Shown: in pieces, positions 33,278 to 42,413 of the stretch
How the letters are laid out: each line of letters begins with the position of its first letter
Numbering within the stretch: the first letter of the stretch is position 1
DNA from: JAPLJC01 sp963697965
GTDB taxonomy: Bacteria; Desulfobacterota; Desulfobaccia; Desulfobaccales; 0-14-0-80-60-11
Direction: 5' to 3'
Length of the DNA stretch: 64,000 bases
NCBI GenBank assembly: GCA_963697965.1
Contig: OY969108.1
Span: forward strand, 434,001 to 498,000
Translations under genes and position numbers: made by a program
Notes under the pieces: generated by a model
Told to the model about the DNA's origin: nothing
The model's input: the letters and a program-made list of their open reading frames with translations, nothing else
Database searches by the model: none

Positions 33278-33955
33278 TTATCGGTAAAGTTTGTTGCTTA
33301 TTATATAGCTTCGCACCGGCTCCGGCAAGAGGTAGCGGAGGGAACGCCCCTGGGCTGCCAGCCGGCGGATGCCGGTGGCGGAGATATCCAGCAGGGTGGT
33401 CTGCTGCCAAAGGACCTGATGCCCGGAGGGATGCTGGAAGCCGCGGCCAGCCGCCAGGGGCTGAAATTGCGGATTAACTTCCCGGGTGAGGATCTCCGAA
33501 AGAAGGGAGCGGTCATATCCCGGCCGGTCCAGCACCACAAAGTGGCACAGATTGAAGATCTGGCCATAGTCCTTCCAACTGGGGATCTCCAGCATGGCGT
33601 CCAACCCGAGGATAAAGTAAAGCTCCCAGTCGGGGCCGAACTCCTCCCGGAGCAACCGCAGGGTTTCGATGGAATATGACTTGCCGGGGCGGCGCCCCTC
33701 GATGTCGGAGACCTCCATGAGCGCCTGGTCCCCCACCGCCAGCCGGGCCATGGCCAGGCGTACTTCGAAGGGGGTGAGCTCCCCGGGGGCCTTATGGGGC
33801 GGTTTAGCGGCGGGAATGAACCAGAGGCGGTTCAACGCCAAGGCCTCGCAGACCTCTTCCGCAGCCCGCAGGTGGCCGAAGTGGATGGGGTTGAAGGTCC
33901 CCCCGAAGAGGCCCAGGCGGCGCCGGGCCTCAGGTTCTGATCTGGCCGTCTCCAT
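33278..33955 (-). CDS. nadD: Nicotinate-nucleotide adenylyltransferase
   Basis: Makes deamido-NAD. GLFGGTFNPIHFGHLRAAEEV contains the nucleotidyltransferase HxGH site, and the C-terminal LDISATGIRRLAAQG is the ISST/S-type ATP motif of the family. The ATG at 33955 (METARSEPEARRR) fits a 225-residue enzyme and overlaps proA by 26 bp. The longer frame from 34066 is a proA shadow. Confidence 0.95.
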   Translation of the reverse strand: METARSEPEARRRLGLFGGTFNPIHFGHLRAAEEVCEALALNRLWFIPAAKPPHKAPGELTPFEVRLAMARLAVGDQALMEVSDIEGRRPGKSYSIETLRLLREEFGPDWELYFILGLDAMLEIPSWKDYGQIFNLCHFVVLDRPGYDRSLLSEILTREVNPQFQPLAAGRGFQHPSGHQVLWQQTTLLDISATGIRRLAAQGRSLRYLLPEPVRSYIISNKLYR

Positions 33956-35186
33956 AAACGATGAACTTGGTGATGGTGAGTTCCTCCAGCCCCATGGGCC
34001 CGAAGGCATGCAGCTTGGAGGTGTTGATGCCGATCTCCGCCCCCAGACCCAGCTCGCCGCCGTCATTGAAGCGGGTGGAGGCGTTTACCAGGACCACCGA
34101 GGAGTCCACCTCCTTCAAAAAACGCTGGGCCCGGTGATAATCCCGGGTAATGATGGCCTCGGTGTGCCGGGAGCCGTAGCGGGCGATGTGGTCCAGTGCC
34201 CCGTTAAGGTCCGGCGTCACCTTGACCGCCAGGATCAGGTCCTGGAATTCGCAGCCCCAGTCCTCCTTGGCGGCCGCCGCCACCTTGGGGTCGATCTCCC
34301 GGGTGCGGGGACAGCCCCGCAGGTCCACCCCGGCTTCCCGGAAGCGGGCCAGCATCCGGGGCAGAAAGGCCGGCGCCGCCTCCGCATGCACCAGCATGGT
34401 TTCCATGGCGTTGCAAACTCCGGGGCGCTGCACCTTGGCGTTGAAGCAGACCGACTCGGCCATCTCCAGATCGGCGCCCGCATCCACGAAGATGTGGCAA
34501 ACCCCTTTGTAGTGTTTCAACACCGGGATGCGCGAGTGCTCCGTCACAAAGCGGATCAGACCCTCGCCTCCCCGGGGGATGATGAGGTCCACCAATTCGT
34601 CCTGCTTCAGGAGTTCCAGGGTGGCCTCCCGGGCGATGCTGGGAATGGCCTGCACCGCGGCCCGGGGCACCCCGGCCTCCGAAAGGGCCTCTTGCATCAG
34701 CCCGGTCAAGGCTAAATTTGAGTGGATGGCCTCCTTGCCTCCCTTGAGGATCACGGCGTTGCCGCTCTTGAGACAGAGGGCGGCGGCGTCCACCGTGACG
34801 TTGGGCCGGGACTCGTAAATAAAGCCGATCACCCCCAGGGGGATGCGGGCGCGCCCCACCCTGAGGCCGTTGGGGCGGACCCACATGCCGGTCACCGCGC
34901 CCACCGGGTCAGGCAGGGCCGCCACCTCCCGGAGGCCCTGGATCATGGAGGCAATCACCTTATCGGACAGGGTGAGGCGGTCGAGGAAGGCCTCGGGAAA
35001 GTCCTGGGCCCGGGCCGCCTCCAGGTCCCGGCGGTTTTCCTCCTGGAGGGCGCCGCGGCGCTCCGTAAGGAGCTCCGCCACCCGCAGGATGCTCCGGTCC
35101 TTGACGTCCCGGGGAAGATTGCCCAACTGCCGGGCCGCGTCCCTGGCGGCCCGGGCCAAATCACGAACCAGGTTGGGGATGTCCAT
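33930..35186 (-). CDS. proA: Gamma-glutamyl phosphate reductase
   Basis: Second step of proline synthesis. The aldehyde-dehydrogenase-like fold has VGRARIPLGVIGFIYESRPN, AVILKGGKEAIHSN and the catalytic Cys in QRPGVCNAMETMLV. STRFNDGGELGLGAEIGI is the family end motif. The ATG at 35186 with GGAG upstream is preferred to a TTG four codons earlier. 418 residues. It follows proB, separated by a small DUF2007 gene, so proline synthesis is clustered here. Confidence 0.97.
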   Translation of the reverse strand: MDIPNLVRDLARAARDAARQLGNLPRDVKDRSILRVAELLTERRGALQEENRRDLEAARAQDFPEAFLDRLTLSDKVIASMIQGLREVAALPDPVGAVTGMWVRPNGLRVGRARIPLGVIGFIYESRPNVTVDAAALCLKSGNAVILKGGKEAIHSNLALTGLMQEALSEAGVPRAAVQAIPSIAREATLELLKQDELVDLIIPRGGEGLIRFVTEHSRIPVLKHYKGVCHIFVDAGADLEMAESVCFNAKVQRPGVCNAMETMLVHAEAAPAFLPRMLARFREAGVDLRGCPRTREIDPKVAAAAKEDWGCEFQDLILAVKVTPDLNGALDHIARYGSRHTEAIITRDYHRAQRFLKEVDSSVVLVNASTRFNDGGELGLGAEIGINTSKLHAFGPMGLEELTITKFIVYGDGQIRT

Positions 35187-35244
35187 GTTTAGCTCCAAGC
35201 TTTCAGCTTTCAGCGGTCAGGTTTCAGCAAAGGCAACGATAATT

Positions 35245-35505
35245 TCATTTTTCATCAGGCTGCTCATCCTCCGGCAGCTCCTCCGCCACCTCCATGGCCT
35301 TGAGGATCTCCAGGGCCCGGTAGCGGTCCGCGGCGGCCACCATGAGGCGCACTCCCCGGACGAACTGCAGCGAAGGGTAGGCGCCGCCGGCGTCGTCGGC
35401 CAGGACCATGGCGGGGACGCCTTCGGACTCCAGCAAGCCCGCGGCCATCTCGGCCTCGATGCGGCTGTAAAAGGTTTCCAAAACTACGGCGTCGTCGAGG
35501 TTCAT
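35245..35505 (-). CDS. DUF2007-type small protein (putative signal-transducing)
   Basis: 86 residues starting MNLDDAVVLETFYSRIEAEM. The pattern AGLLESEGVPAMVLADDAG and RLMVAAADRYRALEIL is the DUF2007 ferredoxin-like fold, whose role is unknown. A longer frame to 35532 adds 9 residues without support. Located between proB and proA on the same strand and probably translated from the same transcript. Confidence 0.8.
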   Translation of the reverse strand: MNLDDAVVLETFYSRIEAEMAAGLLESEGVPAMVLADDAGGAYPSLQFVRGVRLMVAAADRYRALEILKAMEVAEELPEDEQPDEK

Positions 35506-35549
35506 CAGAGCCCCTAACCCCCAGGCAGACAAAATTTGACGGGGATAGA

Positions 35550-36692
35550 CTAAATCTCCGGAAAAATCACCAGGTTATCCCGGTGGATGACTTCGTCGTA
35601 GCCTTTTTGGCCCAGGAATTGGGCGATCTCGCTCGTATGGCGGCCCTTGATGCGGTTGAGGTCCCGGGCCGAGTAGTTGCTGAGCCCCACCGCGAAGGCC
35701 CGGCCCTCCGGGTCCAGCAGTTGCACGGCGGCGCCCTTGCCGAAGCCGCCCTTGACCTCGACGATGCCCGCGGGCAGCAGGCTCTTGTGGTGCTTAACCA
35801 GGGCCTTGCAGGCCCCCGGGTCCAAGCGGATGGCCCCTTTGGGGTTGACGTTGTAGGCCAGCCAGTACTGGCGGCTCTTCAGTTTCTGGGGCTGGGGCAG
35901 GAAAAAGGTGCCCACCGGCTCGCCGGCGAAGAGACTGGGCAGGATGCCGGGGATCAGGCCGTTGCCGATGAAGGTGGGGATACCCGCGGCCGCCGCCTTT
36001 TTGGCGGCCTGGAGCTTGCTGCCCATGCCGCCCCGCCCCAGGGCGCCGGGCCGTCCGGAAGCGGCCTTCTCCAGTTGGGCGTCGAAGACCTCCACCAGGG
36101 GCACCAGCCGGGCGTCGGCATGTTCCCGGGGGTCCTTATCGTAGAGGCCGTCGATGTCGGTGAGCAGGATGAGCAGGTCGGCCCCCGCCAGGTTGCAGAT
36201 GAGGGCGGCCAGGTTGTCGTTGTCCGCGAACCTGAGCTCCTCGGTGGCCACGGTGTCGTTTTCGTTGATGATGGGCAGCACCTGCCACTGGAGCAGAGCG
36301 AACAAGGTGTTGCGGGCGTTGAGGAAGCGCTGGCGGCTCTCCAGGTCGTCGTGGGTCAGGAGGATCTGGGCCACCTTAAGCCCGAAGCGGGCGAAGGCCT
36401 CTTCATAGGCCAGCATCAGGGCGCTCTGGCCCAGGGCGGCCACCGCTTGCTGCTCGGGGATGCCGGTGGGGCAGGTGCTCATTCCCAGCTTGCGGCAGCC
36501 CGCGGCCATGGCCCCGGAGGAGACGATGATGAACTCCAGTTCGCCTCCTTCCCCCCGGAGGGCGCTGATCTCCCCGGCCAGCCGCTGGATAAGGGGCTGG
36601 TTGAGCCCTTCGGCCGCGGCCAAAACGGCGCTCCCCAGCTTGAGCACCACGCGCCGGGCCTTACTCAGGTATGGACGTCGCACCATCGTCAT
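35550..36692 (-). CDS. proB: Glutamate 5-kinase
   Basis: 380 residues: an amino-acid kinase domain (VVLKLGSAVLAA, FIIVSSGAMAAG, NENDTVATEELRFADNDNLA, LLTDIDGLYDKDP) followed by a C-terminal PUA domain (SLLPAGIVEVKGGFGKGAAV). The PUA domain is typical of long-form ProB. Its start overlaps the 3' end of obgE by 32 bp, tying it to the ribosomal-protein and GTPase operon. Confidence 0.97.
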   Translation of the reverse strand: MTMVRRPYLSKARRVVLKLGSAVLAAAEGLNQPLIQRLAGEISALRGEGGELEFIIVSSGAMAAGCRKLGMSTCPTGIPEQQAVAALGQSALMLAYEEAFARFGLKVAQILLTHDDLESRQRFLNARNTLFALLQWQVLPIINENDTVATEELRFADNDNLAALICNLAGADLLILLTDIDGLYDKDPREHADARLVPLVEVFDAQLEKAASGRPGALGRGGMGSKLQAAKKAAAAGIPTFIGNGLIPGILPSLFAGEPVGTFFLPQPQKLKSRQYWLAYNVNPKGAIRLDPGACKALVKHHKSLLPAGIVEVKGGFGKGAAVQLLDPEGRAFAVGLSNYSARDLNRIKGRHTSEIAQFLGQKGYDEVIHRDNLVIFPEI

Positions 36693-37716
36693 GGCTAAAA
36701 CGGCTGAACTCTTCCCAGATGGCCCGATTCAGGGCCGTGAGGCCCAGGCCGGCCTCGGCGGAGACCAGCAGGCACTGCCGGCCGGTGGCCGCGTAGGCCT
36801 GGAGCACCTGCTCCCTGGGAAATTCCGGGGCCAGCAGATCGATTTTATTTAACGCGATCAGGCGCGGTTTGTCCAGCAACTTGGGGTCAAAGGCCTGAAA
36901 TTCTTTTTCCAGTTCCTGCAAGGGGGCCAGGGGCCGGGCCGGGTCCACTTCGCTGACGTCAATGACCTGCACCAGCAACCGGGTGCGAGTAAGGTGCCGC
37001 AAAAACCGGTCTCCCAGGCCCTTGCCCAAGTGGGCATCAGGGATCAGGCCGGGAATCTCCGCTAAAATCAAGGGCTCTCGCTCCTGGTCGCCGCCCTCAG
37101 GCGGGGCCAGGACCAGAACCCCCAACTGAGGGGTCAGGGTCGTGAAGGGAAAGGCGCCCACCCGGGCCCGGGAGGCGGTGAGGGCCTTCAAGAGGGAGGT
37201 CTTGCCGGCGTTGGGAGCGCCCACCAGGCCGACGTCGGCCAGGATCTGCAATTCCAGGCGCAGGCGGTGCTCCTGGCCCGGCTCCCCCGGTTGGGCGAAC
37301 CGGGGGGAGCGCAGCCGGGAAGAGGTGAAATGGGCGTTACCTTTGCCGCCCCGGCCGCCCTTGGCCACCACCAGGCGCTGGCCTGGCGCCAGCAGGTCTT
37401 GCAGAAGCCTGCCGTTGGCGGCGAATACCCTGGTCCCCAGGGGGACCGGAATGATCAGGGGCGGGCCGCTTTTGCCGTGGCGGTCCTGGCTCCGGCCCCG
37501 GCCGCCGTTTCCCGCCTGAAAGAGGCGGCGCCGCCGGAAATCGACCAGGGTGCGTTGGGTGCGGGAGGTCTCCAGGATGACGTCGCCCCCGTTGCCGCCG
37601 GTGCCGCCATCGGGGCGACCCACGGCCTGGGAGCGGGTCCGGAGGAAGCTGACACAGCCCGGACCGCCGTTACCTGCCCGGACCATGATCTCGGCTTCGT
37701 CAGGAAAGGATTTCAA
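36661..37716 (-). CDS. obgE: GTPase Obg/CgtA
   Basis: Ribosome-assembly and stringent-response GTPase. The Gly-rich Obg fold (AGNGGPGCVSFLRT, GGTGGNGGDVILE) spans residues 1-155. The G domain has G1 GAPNAGKTSLLKAL, G3-like LAEIPGLIPDA and G4 LNKIDLL. 351 residues. It immediately follows rpmA (4-bp overlap), the usual rplU-rpmA-obgE order. Confidence 0.97.
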   Translation of the reverse strand: MKSFPDEAEIMVRAGNGGPGCVSFLRTRSQAVGRPDGGTGGNGGDVILETSRTQRTLVDFRRRRLFQAGNGGRGRSQDRHGKSGPPLIIPVPLGTRVFAANGRLLQDLLAPGQRLVVAKGGRGGKGNAHFTSSRLRSPRFAQPGEPGQEHRLRLELQILADVGLVGAPNAGKTSLLKALTASRARVGAFPFTTLTPQLGVLVLAPPEGGDQEREPLILAEIPGLIPDAHLGKGLGDRFLRHLTRTRLLVQVIDVSEVDPARPLAPLQELEKEFQAFDPKLLDKPRLIALNKIDLLAPEFPREQVLQAYAATGRQCLLVSAEAGLGLTALNRAIWEEFSRFSHDDGATSIPE

Positions 37717-37970
37717 GTTGGGGGATAGACGCTGACCCGCTTGCGATCTTTGCCGAAGGGCTCATAGGCCACCACCCCGTTGATCTTGGTGAACAGGGTG
37801 AAATCCTTGCCCATGCCTACGTTCTGCCCCGGATGGATGCGGGTGCCCACCTGGCGCACCAGGATGGTGCCGGCCTTGACCACCTGGCCGGCGAAGCGCT
37901 TTACCCCCCGGCGCTGGCCGGAGCTGTCCCGGCCGTTGCGGGAACTGCCCCCGGCTTTTTTATGTGCCAT
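37713..37970 (-). CDS. rpmA: 50S ribosomal protein L27
   Basis: 85 residues with the hallmark start MAHKKAGGSSRNGRDS and GTILVRQVGTRIHPGQNVGM. The N-terminal tail reaches the peptidyl-transferase centre. It sits between rplU and obgE. Confidence 0.98.
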   Translation of the reverse strand: MAHKKAGGSSRNGRDSSGQRRGVKRFAGQVVKAGTILVRQVGTRIHPGQNVGMGKDFTLFTKINGVVAYEPFGKDRKRVSVYPPT

Positions 37971-38043
37971 GGTATCCTCACTCGTGCAGGCTGGGCTCTC
38001 TGCACCCTGCCGTCCTCACGGGGGCGGCCGGACCGTCCCGCCC

Positions 38044-38361
38044 TTAATTTTCCAGGATTTCCTGAATTTGCACCGCGGTGAACAACTGCCGGTGCCCCTG
38101 TTTGCGGCGATAGCCCTTGCGGCGTTTCTTTTTGTAGACCAGGACTTTTTTCGCCTTGCCCTGGAGCACAATCTGGCCGCGCACGCTGGCGTTCTCCACG
38201 AGCGGGGTGCCCACCCGGGTGTCGCCGCCGTCGCCGGTCACCAGGAGCACCTGGTCCAGCTTCACTTCATCGCCCCGTTCGCCTGGCAAGCGCTCCACCC
38301 GGAGCACGTCGCCCGGGGAGACCCGATATTGTTTCCCGCCCGTTTTTATGATGGCGTACAC
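38044..38361 (-). CDS. rplU: 50S ribosomal protein L21
   Basis: About 105 residues from the GTG at 38361, chosen because GGAGGG lies 5 nt upstream and homology begins VYAIIKTGGKQYRV. KVLVYKKKRRKGYRRKQGHRQ is the family end. A longer frame to 38430 lacks family support. First gene of the rplU-rpmA-obgE-proB cluster. The leader upstream (38362-38440) should hold the operon promoter. Confidence 0.96.
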   Translation of the reverse strand: MYAIIKTGGKQYRVSPGDVLRVERLPGERGDEVKLDQVLLVTGDGGDTRVGTPLVENASVRGQIVLQGKAKKVLVYKKKRRKGYRRKQGHRQLFTAVQIQEILEN

Positions 38362-38544
38362 GTATCCCTCCAGCTTCCAAGACCTTAGAAGGTTTATTTT
38401 ATCTTCCCTCAACATCTTGTCAAGACCCAAACCGGGACTTCTGTAAAATGGCAGCCCCCGGGGCGCATTTAAGCGCCATTCGGGGAAAGACCCGGGGGCG
38501 GCGGCGGCGCAGAGAATCAGGCTGGGCGCGGCCCGCCTTTTCCG

Positions 38545-38682
38545 CAGGGGCGGGGTTTCCCCGCCCGGGGCAAACCCAGATTGCCAGAGGCTTGTGCCAC
38601 TGAGACGCCGCCACTATAAGCGCAGGCTTGCAGCCTGGGATCGGCCCGCTCGTAATGGTGCGTGAGACGCACCCTACATGAC
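38545..38682 (-). repeat. Palindrome plus copy B of the two-hairpin element
   Basis: caggggcggggtttccccgcccgg (38545-38570) is followed by gcaggcttgcagcctg and ggtgcgtgagacgcacc (38620-38682). The last two are the reverse complement of the element at 22118-22180, including the attaygag link. No gene is visible in 38362-38770. Confidence 0.7.
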
Positions 38683-38795
38683 TGCAGATTTGATAATATT
38701 TCTCTCCCATTCCCGCCGGAAAATCACCCGTAGTTGACGGAAGCGGCCGGGCAGATTAATATGCCTAACAGATCATGGAGCGCCAAGGAGCCTCA

Positions 38796-41321
38796 ATGGA
38801 CCATTTGCCGGTCAAGGCCGGACCTCTCGGATACGTGGTGATCCACGGCCATTTCTATCAGCCGCCCCGGGAGAACCCCTGGATCGAGCAGATCGAAGTG
38901 GAGAGCGGCGCCCAACCCTTCCACGACTGGAACGCCCGCATCAACGCCGAGTGCTACAGCCCCAACGCCGCGGCCCGCGTCTACGACGGCCAGCGCCGGA
39001 TTATGGATATTATCAACAACTACGAATACATCAGTTTCAATTTCGGTCCCACCCTGATCAGTTGGCTGGCGGAGAACGCCCCGGAGACCTACGCCAGGAT
39101 ACTGGAGGCGGACCGCCAGAGCGTGATGGCCCTGGGGCACGGCAACGCCCTGGCCCAGGCCTACAACCATGCCATCCTGCCCTTGTGCCAGGAGCGGGAC
39201 CGGGAAACCCAGATAATTTGGGGCCTCAAGGACTTTGAGCACCGCTTTCAGCGGCCGGCCGCGGCCATGTGGCTGCCGGAAACCGCGGTCGATTTCCCCA
39301 CCCTGGCGGCCCTGGTGGACCACGGGATGAAGTTCGTCATTCTCTCCCCTTACCAGGCCAGGCGGGTGCGCCCCCTGGCGGGAGGGGAATGGACGCCGGC
39401 GGCGGGCCCAACCCTGGACAGCACCCAGGCCTACCGCTGTTTCCTCCCGGGAGCCGCGGCCGCGGCCGGCAAACGGCGCCATATCGACGTCTTTTTCTAT
39501 AACGGCGAGGTAGCCGCGGACCTCAGCTTCGGAGATCTGCTCACCGACAGCTATCGCCTGGCCAGCCGGCTGGTGGAGGGCTACTCCCCCGGGCGTTCCG
39601 GGCGGCCCCAGATCCTGAACGTAGCCACGGATGGGGAAAACTACGGGCATCACAAGAAATTCGGCGACCTGGCCCTGGCCCACGCCCTGTCCCAGGTGCT
39701 GCCGCAAAAGGGCTTTCAGCTCACCAATTACACGGCTTTCCTGGAGTTGGCGCCGCCCGTGAAGGAGGTGGAACTCTATCTGGGACCCCGGGGGGAAGGC
39801 AGCTCCTGGAGCTGCCCCCACGGCGTGGGCCGCTGGAAGGAAGATTGCGGCTGCGCCACCGGGAGCCAGCCCGGTTGGAACCAGCGTTGGCGCGCCCCCG
39901 TGCGGGAGGCCTTCAACTGGTTAAACGACCGCCTGGCCGGGATGTTCGAAGGCGAGGGACAGAAATACCTGCGAGACCCTTGGGCCGCCCGGAACGCCTA
40001 TCACCAGGTGCTCCTGGACCGCAGCCCCGGGGTGCTGAAGGAATTCTTTTCCCGGCAGGGAGTCCCGGGCCTGAAGGAGGCCGATTGGGTGCCGGCCCTG
40101 AAGCTCCTGGAGATGCAGCGCCACGCCCTGCTGATGTTTACCAGTTGCGGCTGGTTCTTCGCCGAGCTGTCCGGCCTGGAGACCCTGCAGGTGCTCAAGT
40201 ACGCCACCCGGGCCCTGCAGTTGGGCCAGGCCTTCAGCCGCGAGCACCTGGAGCAGCCCTTTTTGCGCCTCCTGGAGACGGCCAAGAGCAATATTCCCAA
40301 GGAGGGCAACGGCCGCACCATCTATTTCCAGCGCATCAAACCGGTGGTGGTGGACTATCCCAAGGTGGCCAATCAGTGGGTCATCTCCTGGCTCCAGGAG
40401 CGGCAGCGGCAAGCTCGCCAAGACCGGGTCTATCATTACCGGGTGGAGCCCCTGGATCAGGAGGACCAGACCCAGGGGAGCCTGCTCTTTGCCGCCGGCC
40501 GGCTGCGCCTCACCTCCGGGGTCACCCTGGAGACCGAGGAGTTGGCCTATTTCACCGCCTTCCTGGGCAGTTACCTCTATCGCACCCAGGTCCAAAGCTC
40601 GCCGGACCACCAGGAATACCAGGGCTTGAAGGTGGAGTTCTTCCAGGTCCTGGAAAAGACCCCGGAAGATTTGATTCCGCTGATGGTGCGCCGCCTGGGG
40701 GAGAGTTATTACAGCTTTCAAGATCTCTTCCGGGAGGAAAAGGTCCGGATGTTCCAAGATCTGATGCGGGACAACCAGGAGGAAGCCGTCTCGCTGATTT
40801 CCCACCATTTTGAGAGCGCCGGGGCCCTCCTTAAGGCCATGGCCGCAGAAAAGCTGCCCTTGCCCCGACTTTACCGGGCCCTGGGGGAGATCACCCTGAA
40901 CCGCCGCTTGGTGGAACTCCTGCGCCAAGTGGAGCCGCAGCCCTCCCTGTTGGCTACCTCCCAGGATATCCTGGATCTGGTTAAGGAGACGGAATTCCTG
41001 GGACTGAAGCTGGAGTCGTGGGAAGGGGCCCAAATCCTGCAGCGCATGCTGAAACGGCACCTGGATGACCTGGTTGCCGGTTTTCGGGGGGAAAACGCTA
41101 CCCATCTGCGCCATTTTCTGAGCCTGGTGAGCCGCATCCCCATAACCCTCGATTTGACCGGGGCGCAAAATTCGCTGTTCCACCTGATGAAGGAGCACTT
41201 CCCGGAGGTGGCTGCCAAGGCGGCCAAATCTCCCGAGGCCGACGTCCTGGCCCGGGAGTTGGTGAAGCTGATGGAGGACCTCTCCTTCAGCCCGGTACGC
41301 TACTTAAAGTTGTTGGGATGA
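38796..41321 (+). CDS. Glycoside hydrolase family 57 protein with DUF3536 domain
   Basis: About 841 residues. The N-terminal GH57 barrel starts GYVVIHGHFYQPPRENPWIE, with HDWNARINAECYSPNAA, FNFGPTLISWL and MWLPETAVDF. A DGENYGHHKKFGDLALAHAL motif lies near residue 280, typical of the DUF3536 subgroup, which continues to the C terminus. GH57 enzymes act on alpha-glucans; the specific activity of this subgroup is not established. The ATG at 38796 with AAGGAG 5 nt upstream is preferred over 38775. Confidence 0.88.
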   Translation: MDHLPVKAGPLGYVVIHGHFYQPPRENPWIEQIEVESGAQPFHDWNARINAECYSPNAAARVYDGQRRIMDIINNYEYISFNFGPTLISWLAENAPETYARILEADRQSVMALGHGNALAQAYNHAILPLCQERDRETQIIWGLKDFEHRFQRPAAAMWLPETAVDFPTLAALVDHGMKFVILSPYQARRVRPLAGGEWTPAAGPTLDSTQAYRCFLPGAAAAAGKRRHIDVFFYNGEVAADLSFGDLLTDSYRLASRLVEGYSPGRSGRPQILNVATDGENYGHHKKFGDLALAHALSQVLPQKGFQLTNYTAFLELAPPVKEVELYLGPRGEGSSWSCPHGVGRWKEDCGCATGSQPGWNQRWRAPVREAFNWLNDRLAGMFEGEGQKYLRDPWAARNAYHQVLLDRSPGVLKEFFSRQGVPGLKEADWVPALKLLEMQRHALLMFTSCGWFFAELSGLETLQVLKYATRALQLGQAFSREHLEQPFLRLLETAKSNIPKEGNGRTIYFQRIKPVVVDYPKVANQWVISWLQERQRQARQDRVYHYRVEPLDQEDQTQGSLLFAAGRLRLTSGVTLETEELAYFTAFLGSYLYRTQVQSSPDHQEYQGLKVEFFQVLEKTPEDLIPLMVRRLGESYYSFQDLFREEKVRMFQDLMRDNQEEAVSLISHHFESAGALLKAMAAEKLPLPRLYRALGEITLNRRLVELLRQVEPQPSLLATSQDILDLVKETEFLGLKLESWEGAQILQRMLKRHLDDLVAGFRGENATHLRHFLSLVSRIPITLDLTGAQNSLFHLMKEHFPEVAAKAAKSPEADVLARELVKLMEDLSFSPVRYLKLLG

Positions 41322-41388
41322 GGACTGGCGCCAAGTTTCTGCTATTCCTCCAATGAGGGAAATTCATCATCTTTAGCCATTTAAAATG

Positions 41389-41455
41389 TAGCCGCAAGCT
41401 TTAGCTTGCGAAAAACCTTATAAAATGAGCACAGGCTAAAGCCTGCGGCTACCAG
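41389..41455. repeat. Inverted pair of the gtagccgcaagctt family
   Basis: gtagccgcaagctttagcttgcg and its near-reverse complement caggctaaagcctgcggctac face each other about 20 bp apart. The same hairpin occurs at 27686. The rest of 41322-41556 is a T-rich low-complexity leader to gmhA. Confidence 0.75.
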
Positions 41456-41556
41456 AACTTGCTTGCTGATTCTGAAACCTGACACTGGCAGGGCGGGCGT
41501 TCGGCTTTCCGGCTTTTTTTGCTTTTCTTTGCTTTTTCCTTCAGGATGATTGAGCC

Positions 41557-42153
41557 ATGATGATCTTGCTGACCCGATTTCAAGAGGCCATGGCGGAGTC
41601 CAGCCGCCTCAAGCAGGAATTTGCCGCGGAACAGGGCGAAACGGTGGTGGCCGTGGCCCGGAGGCTGGCTGAGGTTCTGAGGACCGGCGGCAAACTGCTC
41701 CTCTTCGGCAACGGCGGCAGCGCCGCCGACGCCCAACACCTGGCCGCGGAGTTTGTCAACCGCTTCCAGGTGGAACGGCCCCCCCTGGCGGCCCTGGCCC
41801 TGACCACCGACACCTCCATCCTCACCGCGGTGGCCAACGACTACGACTTTCTGCAGATTTTTGCCAAGCAGGTGCAGGCCCTGGGCCGTCCCGGAGACCT
41901 GGCCTGGGGCTTCAGCACCAGCGGCAACTCCCCCAACGTGGTGGCGGGGCTGAAGAAGGCCCGGGAGCTGGGCCTTTCGACCCTGGCCCTGAGCGGCCGC
42001 AGCGGCGGGCCGGTGGCGCAGGCGGCGGAACTCGCCCTTACCGTGCCTTCCCAGGAGACCCCCCGGATTCAGGAGGTCCATATCACCATCGGCCATGTCC
42101 TCTGCGACCTGGTCGATTTTATTCTGTACCCGGATAAATTTGCCGACCAATGA
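41557..42153 (+). CDS. gmhA: Phosphoheptose isomerase (SIS domain)
   Basis: Converts sedoheptulose 7-phosphate to heptose 7-phosphate for lipopolysaccharide core. GKLLLFGNGGSAADAQHLAAEFVNRF carries the SIS phosphate loop, LTTDTSILTAVANDYDF and FSTSGNSPNVVAGL follow, and QEVHITIGHVLCDLVD holds the metal/catalytic His. 198 residues is the full length of GmhA. Isolated from other heptose genes in this window. Confidence 0.93.
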   Translation: MMILLTRFQEAMAESSRLKQEFAAEQGETVVAVARRLAEVLRTGGKLLLFGNGGSAADAQHLAAEFVNRFQVERPPLAALALTTDTSILTAVANDYDFLQIFAKQVQALGRPGDLAWGFSTSGNSPNVVAGLKKARELGLSTLALSGRSGGPVAQAAELALTVPSQETPRIQEVHITIGHVLCDLVDFILYPDKFADQ

Positions 42154-42213
42154 GAGATCCCCGTGCAAGAAATGGATCTAGTGTGATGCTTCATCATTGC
42201 TATGCCTTTTAAA

Positions 42214-42310
42214 TAAGGTTTTTTAACCCCCCCCCTTGAAAAAGGGGGGCAGGGGGGATTTAAATAACCTTTTGAAATCCCCCTAAAATCCCCCTTTTCC
42301 AAAGGGGGAC
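42214..42310. repeat. Large imperfect hairpin rich in C and G runs
   Basis: A run of nine C then cttgaaaaagggggg and cagggggg are mirrored by aaatccccctaaaatcccccttttccaaaggggga. This is a known style of dispersed bacterial intergenic hairpin. The gap 42154-42413 has no gene. Confidence 0.7.
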
Positions 42311-42413
42311 TGTATACCCTTGGAACTTAAGTTTTCGTTTGATTTAGCGCCATCCTATTGAGGAAGCACAACACCAGGTTGGCGAGTGACCCGCAGCCGG
42401 CAAGCGGCGGCGG

